Shown one piece after another: positions 11,860 through 23,984 of a stretch of DNA of 64,000 nt. Both the position numbers and the translations under genes were made by a program. Numbering within the stretch: the stretch's first letter is position 1; each line of letters begins with the position of its first letter. The DNA is from Nephrocerus scutellatus. Its lineage: Eukaryota > Arthropoda > Insecta > Diptera > Pipunculidae. The notes beneath the pieces are model-generated. The model had not been told where the DNA came from, did not search any database, and was given only the letters and a program-made list of their open reading frames with translations. The stretch is from assembly GCA_947095585.1 (NCBI GenBank), contig OX352762.1, forward strand, positions 23,722,669-23,786,668. Reading direction: 5' to 3'.

Positions 11860-12103
11860 TTAATTCAGTTGAGTGGTGATTGGCCAACCGCAACCTAGCT
11901 CGTCATGAAGCGCCGCCGACCAAGGCAAGTCCAACTTCTTATTTAGCCCCGACCCAAGCTAATACAAATCGGATTGGGTACCGAAATCGTTCACTTGATT
12001 TGGCAGAGTTTCCAGTGACGCGACGTGGACGCATAAGATAGGAGTTGTGATGCGAGAGGCTAAGGACATGACTGTCTATAATCGCGTCATCATCACCGTT
12101 TGT

Positions 12104-13150
12104 CATATTACGGAACCCCAAATCAAAAATCAAAGGATTTAAGAAGTTTCTCATAGGATGTACTATAACTGTATAGAGCCCGATCTGCACAGCAGCTAGC
12201 CGATACCCTGTCAAAATATAATGCTGACATAACAGCAATTAGGGGATGCGGTGGACGGGCAATGGTGTCTTACAAAAATCAGAATATGACATATATTACA
12301 GCTGTCATGCAAGACATCATGTACTCGATGTGGGGTTTCTAGTCAGCAAAAGAATGAAACCCTTTTTTTATAGACTTTAAAGCCGTCTATGGAAGCCTAG
12401 CCAGAGTAAACTTTATAAAGCCATGATAGAATTCGGCATCCTAAATAAACTGACACGAATATGTAGGTTGACCATGACCAATGTTATACGAGTAAGCCAA
12501 ATAAAAATATTCAGATCACTATCAAGCGCTTTCAACATCTATAACGGGCTCCGACAAGGGGATGGACTGACCTGCGTGCTCTTCAACCTAGCGTTAGAGA
12601 AAGTGATCCGAGACTCTGACGTAATGGCGAGAGGAACAATCCTCTATAATTCTATTCAGATACGGGCTTACGCAGGCAATATTGACATCGTTGATAGTAC
12701 CATTACTAACATATGGACCCGAGACTTGGGTGCTTACCAAAAATCATTCTAACCTCTAAGCCGCGTTTGAGAGGAAAGTCTTACGAAGAATTTTTTGGCC
12801 CGTATGTGAGGAAGGGCGATTCCGGAGACTCTATAATGATCAGATCTACGAGCATTACCGCGATGTCGACATCGTGAAGAGAATTAAGTTTAGTAAGCTC
12901 CGGTGGGCAGGACGCCTAGCCCGCATGAGCGCAGATAATGCTGCACGGAAAGTCCTTTGCGGTAGAACTTATGGAACACGATAACGAGGCCGGCCACGCC
13001 TACACTGGAAGGATGGCGTAGACTAGGACGCCCAGCGTTTAAGAATGCAAAACTGGATAACATCGGCTCGAAATCGGGACCGGTGGAGAGCATTTTTGCG
13101 GCAGATCAGGACCGAACCCCGGTTCTAGAGCCAAATATGATGATGATATT
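12104..13150 (+). mobile_element. RTE family A, copy A2, 3' part
   Basis: Resumes the RTE copy begun at 8792. The 5' portion (12104-12345) contains the phrase TCATGCAAGACATCATGTAC, also in A5. After that the sequence jumps to RT coding (near 12360-12680: LRQGDGLTCVLFNLALEKV and a damaged IRAYAGNIDIV in place of YADD), so most of the endonuclease and N-terminal RT is deleted. The C-terminal block runs to the 3' tail ATGATGATGAT at 13137-13147. Not functional. Confidence 0.82.
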
Positions 13151-13296
13151 AATTTTGCTCGTGGATCTGTTGTTTGTTTCTCTGTCTGTTTGCCGTGGAA
13201 TATTGCGATCAATTATAACCCACTTCCCAACAGTTGATTTTATTGAAACTTTGCACACATTTTTTAAAAATTCGCGCACGGTTCCTACACTTATAA
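13151..13296 (+). repeat. Fragment resembling the start of interspersed repeat family H
   Basis: The phrases AACCCACTTCCCA, ATTTTATTGAAA and TTTGCACACAT (about 13217-13259) also occur in the repeats at 29926, 48402 and 63070. Short and diverged, so only a likely relative. Confidence 0.5.
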
Positions 13297-13612
13297 GGCT
13301 TAGCGCATATTGAGCGCAGCGCAGCCCAGCACACCGTAGCCTAATCCTCTGTGTCGCCTAATGTTAGACTGAACACCGCACAAAGCACGCAGCATATGTA
13401 AAGCAAACACCGTTTTTCTCTGCCTCTGTGCGTTTTGACTGTTCAAGTGAGTTGGTTATTTCTTAAGTCGATCAAGTGAGTTGGTTGTATTTCTTCACAA
13501 GAATTAGCGAACCGACCTCGCTTAATGTGCGGTGAATCGCAGAGGTGGAGTTTTCCTTTACATCACCGTGCTATGTTGTGCTGGGCCGTGATGTGTTAAT
13601 ATGCGCTAAGCC
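13297..13612. mobile_element. MITE with TAA target duplication, Harbinger-type
   Basis: A 316-bp non-coding element with terminal inverted repeats beginning GGCTTAGCGCATATT (left 13297-13311, right complement of 13598-13612). The trinucleotide TAA flanks it on both sides (13294-13296 and 13613-13615). The inverted symmetry continues inward (GCCCAGCACA on both arms and further GC-rich blocks), so the whole can fold into a hairpin. A 3-bp TAA duplication and GG-starting ends are the usual signature of PIF/Harbinger MITEs. Mobilisation would need a Harbinger transposase; a decayed one of that superfamily lies at 56620-58450, though a match between the two is not shown. Confidence 0.8.
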
Positions 13613-13615
13613 TAA

Positions 13616-14690
13616 TGCTCGGTTATATGCTTGGCACAGCGTTGCCGTTGAGGAAAAGGAGGAGAAAAGAGCAGATGTCTATGAGCTTGTGTTTTGAATG
13701 TCTGTGGATTATATTGATGTGGAAGTACAGAGCTTGCAGTGCATTCCACATACGAGTTGTACGGCTGAAGAACGCATCCCTGAACTACGTCCGAAGATAG
13801 GTTTAAGGGTAAACTAATCAAGTTCAACAGATTTGCTTTCACCAAATTGATGCAAGGACCAGTTTCAATGTTCGGTGAGATATACCATCAAATCACCAGG
13901 AAAACGTTGCCCATGAAATCAGTACTGCCGGTCACTAAGTATTTCCTTGGTTTCAAGATATTTCAAGAGCTAAAAATTGATCAGCATGTCCATAATCTTG
14001 GAGAGAATTGATGTAAGTGCTATGGGTGGGTACAAAGAAGGAGACAACGGCTCACCTTTTTTGTGGTATGGGTTGGACAAAGGCTGTTTTCCAACTTCTC
14101 GGGAAGAGTCCAGAAGGATAGGATATATGGTAAAGCTTACGCAATGGTAATGCCAGCTTGGAAGAACACCTCTTCAGAGCTAATGGGGAAATACCAACTA
14201 TCCCAGCAAATTTGTGAGTGCTGAGAACGTTTAAAACTATAGCAACTGCACTAGTACGAATGACGATCTGTCCTTTAGAGTGTTCAATACTCGGAGGTGC
14301 AGGCGGTAGCAACGCATAATCTGGTAGTGTGGAGCCAGCTGCAAAATGCGCAGAAAACAGATTGGCCTTGTCTATAAAGCTGACAACTGGCATGTCATTA
14401 TAAAATCGTTGGAATCGACGACGAGCCTGTATTTTTGATTATTTTCACGAATGACCAAAAATGTATACTACCTTTGGGACAATGTAGTTTTTTTTTGTCG
14501 TGGGCGAATTTGACTAACCGAAGATGGTCATTGCATTCATTTTTGGCTTATTCTTGTTTTCCTCAGTACGACGAGGCTGTGTTTTTTATTCTTTTTACGA
14601 GTGACCAAAAACGTTCACTACTTTGGGGTCATTGTAGTATTTTCTCTTAAGAATGCCTTCTCTGATATATTTAACATAAAAAAATCTCAA
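13616..14690 (-). mobile_element. Jockey/CR1-like retrotransposon remnant (family C, copy C1)
   Basis: On the - strand. The frame 14393-14052 encodes a linker-to-RT segment (KANLFSAHFAAGSTLPD, then SGLFPRSWKTAFVQPIPQK, the start of the RT). Sequence at 13860-14040 matches the RT block of copy C3 (TGATCAGCATGTCC and flanks). The frame 13845-13612 is the extreme C-terminus (QTFKTQAHRHLLFSPP). Central RT sequence is missing and stops abound, so this is a decayed, internally deleted copy directly abutting the MITE. Confidence 0.75.
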
Positions 14691-16097
14691 AAGCCATACC
14701 AAAACAACTGGGGCACAAGTAAATAAAATGTAGAAGTTACCTTAGTCGAAGACCAAATAGTGTTGTTTACAATATGCTGGATGAGGCGGCTGGCGGCTAC
14801 TACTGCAATAATATCCACAAACTAGCCAGCTCAGATTTTTATGTAGAAAATAAAAGCAAGACCCGAATATTATTTCTTGAGGTCATGGCAAATCTGGTAG
14901 AGCAGATTAGCAAATCAACGCGCATTGAAAAAAACTGAATTTTTACTTTACACTCGGTACGAATTGGGGTGACTTTTTACCCCAATTCTCAACATCTCAG
15001 AATAAATGTTGAGCGTCCTGAGCATACACATGTAGTTAGCAGCATCTGTTCGCAATGGTAAATAATGAAACAAGGACAATCACCGATTGTACCAGGATGT
15101 GTGAAAAGCCATTGACGCCCGCTTGACACACATGTTAGTAAAAATATAGTAAAAAAAAGTTGTTGATGGCCAAAAGCCAATAATTTCTTGTCATAAAGAT
15201 GTTTACACATGGCTCTCGTTTGCAAGATCTCATTATTATTTGATGTCGTCATTCAGAACCCGTCGAGCATAACCAAACATGGCGCTTTGTATTCGGTTAC
15301 CAAAAAAATTATTTATTGTTTCAGCTACTGCTACTGCTGCTGCCAGTTAGGAAGAATTGCAGTTGGGTCTGGCTGGCTGTTTTCTTTTATTTTTTCAGTT
15401 CGTCACGTAATCGCAGTTTATCCAGCTTCTTGTTCTAACACAATTCCAACGTCGTCATCAATGAATGATAATTCCTTTGAGAGCTGTTGTCACTTGAGAC
15501 AAGCAATTGCTGCCATTGCCTGCTGTGTTACAATTTGCTCCATTCGCATTCACATTTTGTTCGGAACAATCGATAAAGTGTGAAAGTCACGAGGACGACT
15601 GCAGCGCACATATCTGACTACAGCACACGCACTTTCTCATTCGGACGAATATGGAATTAATAATTATTATTATGTATTTGGTATTATAGAGTGTTAGTTT
15701 TTGTATGATGTGATAATTTGATTTCCTTGCCCATATTCGTATGTTATTTTGCTGATTCAAAAAGTGAAAGCGAAGCAACTCACATCAATGTACATCTTAG
15801 TAGGATGTAGATTAGGTCATGGTTGCTGTGAAGTTTAATAGATATTGCAAGAGTGAGGTTCTGTTCAGATGCGAATGTTTTCCTTATGTCAATACGATAT
15901 AAGCTTATATCAGGCAACTAATTAGGCACCATCTAAAAATCCGGTAATCAAGACATTAGATGCGTGTGGTAAAATTGATTTCAATAGCATATGACGCAAT
16001 CCCGCATCCTAAAATCACGCATCCCGCATTAATAATTTTCGAGATCGCTTTTTAAAAGGAAAAACTATCAAAAAATACATAAGTGGGGTATGCATAT
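14691..16097. other. Spacer without recognised genes
   Basis: About 1.4 kb. Open frames at 14989-15252, 15209-15583 and 15587-15778 have low-complexity or unremarkable translations and no supporting signals, so none is annotated. Confidence 0.45.
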
Positions 16098-16619
16098 TGT
16101 TACGAAATTTAGGCTCTCGAGTTCGTAAAGGATTTTGCAAATAAAACACAAGACAAGTTAATTAATTTACAAATAACAACTTTAATAAACAAACACTAAA
16201 ATTAACTAAAGTTCTCTAATTACACTGGTGACAACTTTAAATGGACACAAAAACACTTGTACTTCACTACTATTTCTGCAAGCAAGAGCTTTCCAACTGC
16301 ACTGATTAAATTCCAAAATAACTAATCCATTCTCTGCAGTGAACGCCAACTTTTATACTCATTGAAAAGCTTCCAGAAATCTCTAATATAATAAATAGAA
16401 ATATCGAAGATTGTAGCCTTATTCCCTTATTTACAACTAGCAATACTTATATGCAATGAGTCATCTTCTGAAAATAAACTAAATCATAATTCAATCATGT
16501 TCTTTTACAAAAACCGGACAAACCACACAAACTGGTTTGACTACATTTTTGACCAGTACATAATGCTTCAAACTTACAGGCACCGCAACCTAACCTAACC
16601 TAACCTACAGGCGGTTACA
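16098..16619 (-). mobile_element. Solo LTR of a Gypsy-type retrotransposon (LTR1)
   Basis: Read on the - strand it begins TGTAACCGCC and ends CGTAACA, giving TG...CA ends and about 522 bp. It holds a clear promoter TATA box GAGTATAAAAG (complement of about 16350-16360) and an ATTAAA signal downstream, the order expected in an LTR. The style recalls mdg1/412-like LTRs. No internal region or second LTR is nearby, so it would be a solo LTR left by recombination. The flanking 4-mers (ATAT left, TTTC right) do not match, so one end may be misplaced. It carries a tiny insertion at 16582-16605. Confidence 0.65.
16582..16605 (+). repeat. (CCTAA)n micro-insertion with 7-bp direct repeats
   Basis: ACCGC followed by about four AACCT pentamers, bounded by TACAGGC at 16575-16581 and 16606-16612. 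Removing the insert and one repeat restores a smooth LTR end. The insert resembles the extreme 3' end of the retrotransposon at 52980-55455 (ACCG then the same pentamers), so it may be a severely 5'-truncated copy of that element. Confidence 0.6.
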
Positions 16620-17094
16620 TTTCAAATTTCAAATAATCAAATAATTTAAATAGTCTTACAGCCTAAAAGTATGCTACATAAAAGTTCTCTTTTTTTAGTA
16701 TGCAGTATGTACGCGCTTCTACTATTTTTGTATGCGGAATTTTGGGATGTAAACTTTGGGCTGATTACTCGTTGGCCATGGCATCGAATACTTGAATTAC
16801 ATAAACTGAATTTCGTGATTTGGGCAAAATTTTAAATAACAAAACGACGCAAATATTGTAACGAGGTTTTACCCAGCCGGGGTATCCCTAATATAACCAG
16901 GGTTCGTTTAATTTAGGGTCGTTACAACAAAAGATTTATTTGTTTTGGAACTCTGAATTCAAATATGTATTTATTTTTTCTTTCTTGGAAAAAGGAAATT
17001 GTTATAAAATGGTTAGATTGACTAAGGTCTGAGATTTTAAGTGTCCTGAGGTTTGATGCGTTGGTCCAGCGTGATCGAAGTAATCCGTCTGCGA

Positions 17095-17345
17095 ATGAAT
17101 AATCTGACCAGTGAGCAAGGAATCTACGCTCACTTCACTGTCAGGCAAGCCGTTAGTGTCCAAGTATTTAGGCCAGTGAAAAGAGGATTCTGAGCTCAGT
17201 TCGCTGCCAAGTATATCTGTGTCCAAGTGTTTTTACCAGCGAAAAGAGGATCCTGCGCTCAGTTCGCTGCCAAGTATATCTGCGTCCAAGTGTTTTTACC
17301 AGCGAAAAGAGGATTATATGCTCAGTTCACTATCAGGAGTCTGTC
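17095..17345. repeat. 63-bp tandem repeat, about four units
   Basis: GTCCAAGTGTTTTTACCAGC recurs at 17221 and 17284, with a variant at 17158 and a more diverged unit from about 17095. Lies inside LTR2 and probably expanded there. Confidence 0.85.
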
Positions 17346-17619
17346 GGAAGAAGAAGAGGCTGTTTACTGGATCTGTGTCCCTGTTTTATAGGACGTGAAA
17401 CGGTTTATAACTTCGAATCGGGTTGTTCTTTTTCCATATTTTTCCATCGTCCAGTAAATCACCGTTGTTGCTATACTATTTTATTATCCATTATCAGTTA
17501 CATCGGAACTGCATTGCGTATGCGTCTTGCCGTGTTGTTGTTTTTATTTCAGTCGCTTATGTGTATACACAACTCCAGGTTGCTGTTGTTATTTTATTGT
17601 CTTTGTTGTTTTAAAGAAA

Positions 17620-17815
17620 TGTTGGCGAAAATCCCCCCTATAATTGTTGTTGTATGGGATTTCGTTTGTCCACTGTGGCTATTCATTGTTTTACTGCATT
17701 CAATTGTTTAACGTTAACAGCATTGTTTTTTTGTTGTTTGCAAAAAATTTTGACGAAAAAACCCCTTAATGTTGGTGTTGTACGGGATTTCGTTTGTCTA
17801 CTGTGGCTACTGTAC
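17620..17815. repeat. Imperfect direct duplication of about 130-bp period
   Basis: GGGATTTCGTTTGTC followed by ACTGTGGCTA occurs near 17658 and again near 17784, each preceded by a similar run of C and GTTGTTG. Part of LTR2. Confidence 0.75.
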
Positions 17816-18105
17816 TCAACGGATTATGCATAGGCTAACGTCGGCAGGATGATTTTTGTTCTTGTGTATAAATCGTATTGTTGTCAACGCTCCTCGGTCG
17901 TTGAACTGATCCATTGATTTCGATTATCATGACTTCTATGCTTGTGTTTGTGTGTTGTGTGTGCGTCTATTTTATTATAGAGCCCGCCTACGCTTCTGCG
18001 CTCCCGAATGCGTTCAGAGTTTTGCATGTCATTCTACGCGTCGTCCCCTTTACTCTTCTATCGTTGCATTAAGGTGGTTGCAGTAGAGACACGGCTACTC
18101 AATAT

Positions 18106-20204
18106 TAATAATAATTGTTTGTCGATTGAAGATCACTGTCCCAAAAATGGATAACCGCATTTGTAAAGCGGAGAAGTGCAGTCGGCATGCGTCTGAGCAG
18201 GGATGACGTCAGCATTTTCCAATGTCGACATCGGTGTAAACAATGAGTGGTTTTAGTTTAATCAAATTTACTTTGTTATGAAATAACAATAAGTAAATAA
18301 TGATAAATAAAAGAAAATCATGTGGGGTTAATTCGTTGACGAATTGACTCCTCACAATATCGTATGCAAGTTTTTTTTATTAAATAAAAATGGTTGATTT
18401 TAGTAAGCTTTTTAATATTAAATCGTATAGGTAGACTAGCCCCAAACTGTATAGTCCAAAAATTTTAGAACATATGCATTACAGACTTATTATAAAAAAT
18501 TTTATCACAAGGTAAGTAATTTGAAACACCGACGCACCGACTAAAGAAACCGACAGAATGTAAAACAAAATTCACTTATAACATAAAAGTTTCGTCTATA
18601 AGAGCAACAACTATCCTTGTCGGATCTGGTTTAAGTCCATTCGAATATTTGCCAAGCATTCCAAATGAGATCTCGAGGAAGTTTTCTAAAGTGTTGTTTG
18701 TTTTGGGTGGACTTGTAGCAGGACTGAAAAGTTTATTAGGGTTTTTCCAAATCTAAATCAACTAACCCACTTGTATGTTTATGTGTGTGTGTGCAATCAC
18801 AGGATTTTACCATTTTAGCCAATTTCGGACAGAAGTGCACTGAAATGAGTGTAGCTTACGTGGCATTCCAATGCCGACGAGGCAGCATGTACCACATCAT
18901 TTACTCAAATGCGGTCAACAAAGAAACGTTTTCAATTCATTTCTTTAGATGGAGGCATATACAACTAAATAAAAAATGGAGCCATTTTGCCACATCGAGG
19001 AAAAATGTCGTAGAAAATGTACAAAAGTGATACGAAAAAATGTCCTAGGTGTTGCTGTAGATTAAAGTGGACAATGATTGTGAAGCAAAAAAAAAACAAA
19101 CTCGATGTATATGTGGCAAGCACACAATTCAACTTCCGTATGCATTCAGTCAGTCAAGCCACATACTGATGGTCTCTTGAAGTTGATCAGTCCTGAAAAT
19201 GGCATGCATGGGATTATTTTTGCACAAACCAAACTAAATGATGACATCCTTGATGGCTCTCGTCTCGTTGTTGGGATTTATTGTGATTTTACGGATTTTT
19301 TTTTTGTATTTTCAATACCCGGTAGACTGCATTGGACAAGAAATCCATGGAAAAAAAATAAAAAGAAAATAAATTCTCGAGAACCTACCCTCAGTTGATG
19401 TAAGGGCAGGAAAAATCTATTGAAGAACTTTCACAGCAATCACAATAAACAGCTTAGGCTTTTCCGATTGAAGGCAAATGGATGCACAATAGCTTAACGT
19501 TTCACTTTTATTGTGCTCATTTTTACGGCCGATCAATGCCCATTGTTGACTCACGCACTTGACTTTTGAATAATGCGGCCATTCACATCTCTTAATGCTT
19601 TATATATAGAACATATTATAGCAGAGAATTTCAATGGCAAATCAAGAAAACATGACTTTTTTGAATACGTAATGTTTATAAATACGTAAATATAATTTTT
19701 AAAATTCCAAATTTCACACTTTTTACTTTCATTTACTAGAGTAGTAAAAGTAAGTATAGTAATCATGAAAATTTTCGAACTCGGGATTTTTGCAGATTTA
19801 CCCATTACCGTATCTCCTGAGTCAGAAAAAGCAAAGAAAAAATATCTGTCTGTCTGTGGCTCTGCGTCCACTCTACAGCCCAGACGGCTGAATTGATTGA
19901 GACGAAAATTCATATTTAAGCTTTTTACATAAATTGGGAGGACCCAGTTGATTTTGGCGGAAATCGGCCAAACGGAAGTGGTAGTCGTAGTACTATGAGA
20001 AAATGCGAAAAAATTACAAAAAAAAAATATATATTATACATTTACTATAGATTCCCGGCTCGTCAGTAAAAGAAAGTCGTATGGTGGCCACATCATCATT
20101 TTTTAGTTACGCAGAAGAGTAGAATCTGCAAACAGAAGATCCAACTTTTGTCATACAAAATTGAGGGGCAACTTAGATAAAGAGATCTATCTTTAATAAG
20201 TAAT
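18106..20204. other. Spacer without recognised genes
   Basis: About 2.1 kb. The frames at 18785-19030, 19105-19398 and 19551-19913 lack motifs. The 19700-20000 part (ACTCGGGATTTTTGC and the CTGTCTGTCTGTGG run) has the look of an interspersed repeat but no second copy is in this window. Confidence 0.45.
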
Positions 20205-22063
20205 TCGTTTAGAAATGCTCATACTGGACTTTCCGATCAGAATCCTCTTCACTGATGAGAGCTAGGTGTCATGCCCACCGGAGCCTACCGAGCCGAATTC
20301 TCTTCACGATGTCGACATCGCGATAGCGCTCATAGGTCTCATCTTTATAGAGATTTCGGAATCGTTCTTTTTCACATACGGGGCCAGTTCTCTGTAAGTA
20401 TATCCTCTTGAATGCGGCTAAGAGTCAATAATGCCTTCTGCTAACCACCCAAGTCTCGGATCCATATGTAAGTACTGGTATGAACTTTGCCTATATACCA
20501 GAAGCTTGGATGTGATGGTTAGATTTCTGGATTTTAAGAATCTTGGTAGACTAAATTAGGCTTTGTTTGTTTTAAGCTACAGTGCAAGTATTTGTGATTT
20601 CATGTTGTTATCGCCTGCAACAGTTAACCCGAGATAGTTAAAGGATTGCACTACATCAAATTCGCGCTTAATAGAGGAATCTTCTGCTCGCAGACGTGGC
20701 CACCATGTACTCTGTTGTGCTCTCATTTATGTGCAGCCCTAGATTTCGTGCCGCCTGCTCGATCTGGATGAAAGCTTCCTATACAGCACTTGGGTTTCTA
20801 CCAACGATGTCAACATCGTCTGCGTAAGCCAGTATCTGAATGGACTTATAGAGGATTGTTCCTGTCGCCGGTACGTTAGAGTCTCGGATCACTTTCTCCA
20901 ACGCAATGTTGAAGAGGACGCAGGCCAGTCGATCCCCTTTTCGGAGCCCGTTATATATGTTGAATGGGCTTGATAGTGATCCGGATATTTTTATTTGGCT
21001 TATAACATTGGTCATGGTCAACCTACATAGTCGTGTCTATTTGGGATGCCGAATTCTCTCATGGCTTTATAAAGTTCTACTCTGGCTATGCTAGCATAGG
21101 CGGCTTTTAAGTCTATAAAAAGATGGTGTATTGAGTTTGAAACTCTAGACATTATTCCAGCACCTGCCTTAGGGTGTAAAACTGATCAGTTGTTGATTTG
21201 CCTGGGATGAAGCCACACTTGTATGGACCAATGATGACTTTAGCATATGGGGCTATCCTGTCTTGAGGGATAGAGGAGAAAATCGTATACGCGGTACTCA
21301 ACAACGTTATACCACGATAATTGCTGCATTTTGTGATATCTCCCTTCTTATGTATGCACAGGATGCCTCTTCGCCAGTCTTCTGGCTTAGCTTCTTCTTC
21401 CCATACCTGCACTATTATTTCATGAATTGCTTGGTGTAATGTGGTGCCCGACATCTCAGCCGCAGGACTTACTCTCCCTGCATTTAGTGCGAGTCCTATC
21501 GCTTGACCGTAGTTGTTTCTGGTCTCTTTATTGCGAAGGGCAGCCGTGTTGACTCGAATCTGATTCGCGGATGCAGTCTTCCGTGATGATGCAATCCGCG
21601 CTCGGAGCACCATACCAACAAGATAGTGTTCCAAGTCATCGTTGGCACCTCGGTACGTTCGTAACATCATCAGGTTCGAGTTGTGCCGGCGGCAGTCTAG
21701 CAACATGTAGTCTATCTGGTTGCAAGTGGAGCCATCGGGAGATACCCAGGTGGCTTTGTGGATATTTTGTCGCGCGAACCTTGTACTCGCAACGACCAAA
21801 TTATTGCTTGCTTACCAAATCAGTGTATCCGAGGCTGATTTTGGGTTCCGTAATATGGTTTTTACACGCGAGGTTATGGGCCTTGCGCCAATCTCACTTT
21901 GAAGGGACTAGCCCGATCATTCAGATTTTCCTGCATTTTAGGAAAATTACCGGCGGCCACTACGTGGAGGTTTGTCGCACTTCCACCAGTCAGAGATAGT
22001 TACGGCCACCTGCAATTCTAGAGCATTCTGTGTTATTCCCCCTATTCTGCTGATGGCTGACCG
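20205..22063 (-). mobile_element. RTE family A, copy A3, internally deleted
   Basis: On the - strand, 5' end at about 22063 (GGCGGTCAGCCATCAGC). After the 5' leader, frame 21799-21152 carries the end of the endonuclease (HKATWVSPDGSTCNQIDYML) and the start of RT (DWRRGILCIHKKGDI, CSNYRGITLLS, KCGFIPGKSTTDQFYTLRQ). Frame 21021-20779 carries GSLSSPFNIYNGLRKGDR and ILAYADDVDIVGRNPSA, the catalytic box. The thumb and C-terminal part continue to about 20205 with stops. The endonuclease N-terminal half is missing. The catalytic YADD is intact although the frame is not. Confidence 0.85.
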
Positions 22064-23984
22064 CCATATACAATATATACATATAAATCAGTAGGAATAA
22101 ATCTCTATAAGTGTCAGAACATGAACTTAACACATTTATTCCATTGGGCCACCCACTTAGGCTACCTGTTGGGTATGTTTTCGTGGCTTAACTCTTGTGT
22201 CAGGTTACGTGGCGTATCCGTTTCAGTTTGCGCCTGGCCTTGACGTGAACTATTGTATCAGTTTGGTAATTGCTATAAATAAAGTGTCGAATACCCTGGC
22301 TGGCGCAAAGGTGGCACGCATAGTTTAGTGTTTCAATTGCTTTCGTGAAGCACAATACATTTAATTGTATCCATGCCCAACTAGGAAAGTGTACGATATC
22401 TTCCGAATAAGAAGCTTCAAGCACGAGGCGGCAATCTAATGAACATTTAATAGGCAATTTTCAGCGGAACAAATAACTTTTACGATGTCGTTGTCGTAGT
22501 CGTGCTATCAAAAATTCAACAAAATATTCACAAACCACAAGCAGCTCACAAGTTCAATGTGTGAATGTGCGTGCACTGAACTGTCGTAATTCAAAGGAGA
22601 ATTCTATCTCGTGTGCAATGAAACAATGAATATTAATTTCAAAATCATATTCAAATTACAATTTGCTGAGACTGCAGTAAATCACAAGCGTGATGTTCTC
22701 GGTCGATCGATGCGTGTGGATGATGCCTACTTTGGAGGCTAGGTTACTATTAGGAAACATTCACTTTCGTATATAGCCGTGTGACAAAGCAATTACATTG
22801 GTCATGACAACCAAAACGCTGCTCACCGAAGATAACGACTGAGAATCCTTGAGAATCTTTCTTGCTTTAGTTGAACCAAAGCTTAGTTTCAGTTTGGCCT
22901 AAAAACAACGAAATGACATTCGACCTAAAATGGAGTTTCGGATTTTTTTCACTTCAATAAAGACGCACACACTGAGTGCGCCTCGAAAGCAGTCATAAAA
23001 CAAGATGACGAAGTATGTTGGTTGGATGTTGGTTGGTTTGTTGTTTGCTAACTTATAATAACATGTTCATCTGTTGTTCGCTTCAGGCCATGAATGTGGC
23101 ATTTTTCCGTTGATCTTTTTGTGACTGTCCTTTTGTTGTTTTTGTGTTTTGAGATATATTTCTTAAATTAAAGGCAGAACAAAGTTTTTCAATAAAACAA
23201 AACAAAAAAGGACGATTTTCTTTCTTTATTTCTCTTTTCGTTTTTTAACGCAGTTGTTTCTATTTCCACTGCTTCTTGGACCCAATGTCACAATGGTAAG
23301 TTTTTCCATTGTATTTGCGGCTTTGGGATGTCATTCAGGTTATTTGTATCTATACCTACATTCATATAAATACACAAATATCCCCCACTATTGGTCGAAG
23401 GATTGTTGTTCATGGTACACAAAAATTATATTTTTGTGAAATTTGTGGTGCTTTTGCTCTGTGTCGTTGAGTGTGCAATTTATGTCGGCTTTGGATCGAA
23501 ACACACAAAAATAAATATCATTTATGTATACTACTATCTATGTAGGCACATATGCGAACTTTTCTAGCTTCGGTCCGTCGATTTAGGAGTTTCAGAGGAG
23601 TGCAGAGAAAAGATTGTTGCTTGCTGTGGTGGTCCGCTGCAAAAATTGGACGTTGCTGAAAATTTTACTGATTTATTATGCCGTTAAATGCTATTTTGCA
23701 GCACATGTCTTTGTTTTGTACATTTTCTGTTAATGAGGATAAATTGTAATATTTATTTGCTTAAATTCGCAATAAATGTTGATTGTGTTTCATTAGCTAA
23801 TTATTTGTTCTAATGTACCTAATGCATGTTAATTACACTCGGCGTAATAATAACAATAAAGTTTCCTTTAAATCGTATAAGAACAGTTTTTACACAGCGA
23901 TATCGGTTTAAAAGCAGTAAATGAACGGCTATGTACCCTTCGCGCGCGGTGTAGATTTTAAAACATAAGCCTCATAAACATGCA
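22064..23984. other. Spacer without recognised genes
   Basis: About 1.9 kb of AT-rich DNA. The frames at 22200-22457 and 23254-23439 are unremarkable. No repeat shared with the rest of the window was noticed. Confidence 0.45.

Larger units (their letters stand above)
8977..12103 (-). mobile_element. Nearly full-length second non-LTR retrotransposon (family B) nested in RTE A2
   Basis: A 3.1-kb element on the - strand flanked by CATATT at 8971-8976 and 12104-12109; the host RTE sequence reads through after removing it. It carries an AP-type endonuclease region (about 11859-10928) and a reverse transcriptase (about 10533-9125), and ends in a GAAA-rich tail (8977-8990, complement). The protein type resembles the endonuclease-RT proteins often labelled craniofacial development protein 2-like and is RTE- or CR1-related. 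It is broken into about six frames, so it is dead, but its length is close to complete. The exact clade is uncertain. Confidence 0.85.
16857..18101 (-). mobile_element. Putative solo LTR of a second Gypsy-type element (LTR2)
   Basis: On the - strand it starts TGAGTAGCCG and ends TCGTTACA, about 1245 bp, flanked by ATAT at 16853-16856 and 18102-18105. A 4-bp AT-rich duplication is typical of Gypsy integrases. A TATA-like CTATAATAAAAT (complement of about 17966-17980) and a polyadenylation signal AATAAA (complement of 16935-16940) are in the right order. It is long for a fly LTR because of internal tandem repeats (17095-17345) and a second duplicated block (17620-17815). An ATAT match in AT-rich DNA is weak evidence, so confidence is moderate. 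Confidence 0.6.

Noticed and set aside
15209..15583. 124-residue Cys- and Ser-rich ORF as a host gene
   Set aside because: No signal peptide or domain pattern consistent with a family, no splice or promoter support, and a stretch derived from GCTGCTACTGC-type simple repeats.
16094..16623. Target-site duplication for LTR1
   Set aside because: Flanking 4-mers ATAT and TTTC differ, so no duplication was claimed.
19551..19913. 120-residue ORF on the - strand
   Set aside because: Low-complexity A/T-rich translation, no motif, and sequence that looks like an interspersed repeat.
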